DNA of 64,000 bases from Rotaria sordida (Eukaryota; Rotifera; Eurotatoria; Philodinida; Philodinidae). The stretch covers positions 62,001 to 126,000 of the forward strand of contig CAJNOL010000245.1 of NCBI GenBank assembly GCA_905250125.1, written 5' to 3'. Positions 62,101-64,000 of this stretch are shown piece after piece; position 1 is the stretch's first letter, and every line of letters begins with the position of its first letter. The position numbers and the translations under genes were made by a program. The notes beneath the pieces were generated by a model. The model was not told where the DNA came from, did no database searches, and was given only the letters and a program-made list of their open reading frames with translations.

Positions 62101-62981
62101 AGCATTCGGATATGTCAAATATGCCACCACCACATGGTACAGTTCCTCAATGTTATAAAGTCATATCGAAATGTGTATTCACATGTCAAAAATGTCCATT
62201 TTCAACAACGAAACTTTATCATCTTAATGAACATGTTAAAAGTGAACATTTACAATTAGATGATTCAGCACATGTTTGTACTTTTTGTTCATATATAACA
62301 GATAAGAAAACGAATCTTAAAGTAAAGAAAAAACAAAACGAAAAATTTATTTTAAAGAATCTTAATTCTAATATTTGTTTTTTTTTTCTAAGCGACATTT
62401 ACATCATAATCATGCTGGTCAATCTAATACACCTGTACTTCTATCGAACGATGCTCTTTTATCAAATCCTAATACAAAGTATGATATTAAAATCAAAAAA
62501 AAAAAAGATTATATTAATTGAAAAAAACAAAATAATTTTATTTTTTCTTTAGATTTCAATGTGGACTTTGTCGTCGATATCAAAGTAATGTTGATGAATT
62601 TATTAAACATATTACAGAAAAACATCGTATGGATGTATGTAATAATATTTTAAATAAAATAATAATATGAAATATTGGATTTTATTTTTGTTTTAGGTTG
62701 TTATATTAGATTCAGCTAATAATGGAAATATTCATCAACAGATAAAATCTCGTGGCCGAGCTGAAGTATGTTTTTTTTTGTTTTTAAACTTTTGTTTTAA
62801 TTCATTTTTTGTATATTTCTAGTTAATCTGTGCAAGTAATAATTCCACACCATTTCGATTTGATGAATATGGTGGTCTTGTTACAGTTATGAAAAATCCA
62901 ATAAATCAAAATGAAGTAACAATAAATAATTCGAATAATTCAACAACTAATTCAACAACAGATTTTCTACTTCAGCAATAA
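56177..62981 (+). CDS. C2H2 zinc-finger protein with ten fingers
   Basis: Twelve exons: 56177-57013, 57072-57236, 58474-58576, 58641-58827, 58901-59075, 59161-59256, 59325-59492, 62103-62321, 62393-62478, 62553-62634, 62697-62765, 62823-62981; 781 aa from this Met. The first 330 residues are an acidic, Ser/Asn-rich leader ending in a conserved-looking block (LIDGIERNLGRLILEECRRGD). Ten C2H2 fingers follow: the first is atypical (C-x4-C), seven run to HLTSIH, and three more come after a 2.6-kb intron. Linkers are not the TGEKP type, so it resembles scattered-finger transcription factors rather than KRAB-type arrays. Presumably a nuclear DNA-binding regulator; no orthologue is assigned. The true start could lie further 5' (see 55909). 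Confidence 0.88.
57237..58473. other. 1.2-kb intron of the zinc-finger gene
   Basis: Bounded by gtaagt and ttttag. No ORF or paired transposon ends recognised inside. Confidence 0.5.
60732..61295. mobile_element. Tc1/mariner-like MITE in zinc-finger intron
   Basis: TA at 60732-60733 and 61294-61295 flanks a 560-bp element with ends CAGGGTGGCCCAAAAGTCACGCACC and its inverse, matching for at least 22 bases. Inside are a full unit (to about 61086, ending GACTTTTGCGCCACCC) and a second partial one. Sequence blocks (AGGCATGTTCAAGCTTTATA, GAGATATTCAA) match the LSM14 intron copy. Confidence 0.85.
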
Positions 62982-64000
62982 AGAACAAAAAAAAAAAAAA
63001 AAAGCCAAAATTTGTTTTCTTTTTCTATCTTTATTTCATTTTTCTGTATACACAATTGTTATTTTAACAATCAGTCAGTCCTCATAGGATTGTATTTTGC
63101 ATCTTTAAAAAGAAAAAAAAAAACAAATCATACACACAACCTATTTATGTGCATTGTTCTGTTTTTGTTTGTTTGTTTGTTTGTTTGTTTGTTTGTTTAT
63201 TATTAAAAAAAAAAAAATTGTTGTCAAGAGAGAAAAAAATCAATAGAATGATTGTATTCTTTTCTTTGTTGACATATTAATAAAAACTATATTTAGGAAA
63301 AAAAAAAAGAAAGTCGAACAAAGAAAATCTTTATTAATTAAATTAAATAGACAATAAATCGAGATTATATATTGATAGTAACAAAAGTATTAGAATATTA
63401 TTTTGTTTTGTATTTATGTTCATTTACAAAATATAGCAGAAGATTGAGTATTCTTTCAAAAGATATACAATATAATAATTTATCTGATTTGCAAAACTAA
63501 ATATTTTACAATTGTTATTCAAATTTTAATAGATAACAATAGATGAACATGTTTTATTATAATGCTAATTTCTATTATAAGAAATCTGAAACTTCCGAAA
63601 TCATGACTTGAAAAATATTGACAAGCGAATTTACCACTTCTGTTGATATGTGAAATAAGAATATTATACTTTGTTATTGTGAAAAGAATGAAAATTTAAT
63701 TAATGCATTGATATTTAATCAATTATTAATAATTGTTTCTCGCTGATGGTTTATTCCTATTTTTAATTCAATATCTCTTCATTCTTTTACATCTAGCATT
63801 GATTTCAGTTCATTTCTTTGTTTTGCAACTTTATGCTTAAGTATGTCCTGAAAATGCACGTTCTTATCATCCGTGCAATAAGCTCGTTAGACTTTGAAAT
63901 CTATTGTTGAATTACATTATTAGAAGGTTTTTTTTTTTCTTTGAACATTGCCCTAGGATAGGAAAAAACAAGCACTGTGAACATGCCATATAGAAATTTG
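62982..64000. other. 3' flank of the zinc-finger gene to window end
   Basis: Likely 3' UTR at first, with A-runs near 62989-63003 and a (GTTT)n run at about 63165-63198. The remainder is AT-rich with no recognised gene. Confidence 0.5.
63165..63198. repeat. (GTTT)n microsatellite
   Basis: About eight tandem GTTT units in the presumed 3' UTR of the zinc-finger gene. Confidence 0.85.

Noticed and set aside
1..64000. CRISPR arrays, rRNA genes, bacterial operons
   Set aside because: No regularly spaced repeats, rRNA-like blocks or operon spacing seen; all real genes have spliceosomal introns.

Overview
The window is animal nuclear DNA. It is strongly AT-rich, codons favour A/T third positions, and genes carry many short GT-AG introns (about 50-100 bp) plus a few introns of 0.3-2.6 kb. 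The recognisable genes are metazoan (Pumilio, LSM14, RSF1, UFD1). An intron-bearing GH77 4-alpha-glucanotransferase, an enzyme typical of bacteria and plants, together with a very high load of small palindromic DNA transposons, fits a bdelloid rotifer (Adineta/Rotaria type). That assignment is inference; no marker gene proves it.

Layout. 1-6235 (+): most of a Pumilio gene (5' end outside), followed by a pyrimidine-rich 3' flank. 7688-12393 (+): two tandem genes for about 300-aa intracellular von Willebrand A (vWA) proteins; a third copy lies at 24485-25617. Between copies two and three is a roughly 12-kb transposon-rich stretch holding three hAT-like elements (two with perfect 8-bp target duplications), a foldback element and decayed gene pieces. 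26159-26619 (-): a tiny two-exon Cys/Gly-rich protein. 27049-32505 (-): RSF1-type chromatin remodelling subunit with a PHD finger and an AT-hook array. 33817-34739 (+): metallo-beta-lactamase-fold hydrolase. 36372-39251 (-): the GH77 enzyme. 39252-44534: repeat-rich, with nested inverted repeats. 44535-47524 (+): LSM14/RAP55. 50854-52892 (+): proline-rich repeat protein. 53035-54148 (-): UFD1. 55909-62981 (+): a ten-finger C2H2 protein.

The genes do not form an operon or one pathway. Pumilio and LSM14 both act in mRNA repression, RSF1 and the zinc-finger protein in chromatin and transcription, and UFD1 in p97-dependent protein turnover. The three vWA proteins all end in a CaaX-type prenylation box, and two other small proteins start with an N-myristoylation consensus, so five predicted proteins look lipid-anchored. 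Exon boundaries were read by eye from splice consensus and checked for frame: each complete gene model closes to a multiple of three.
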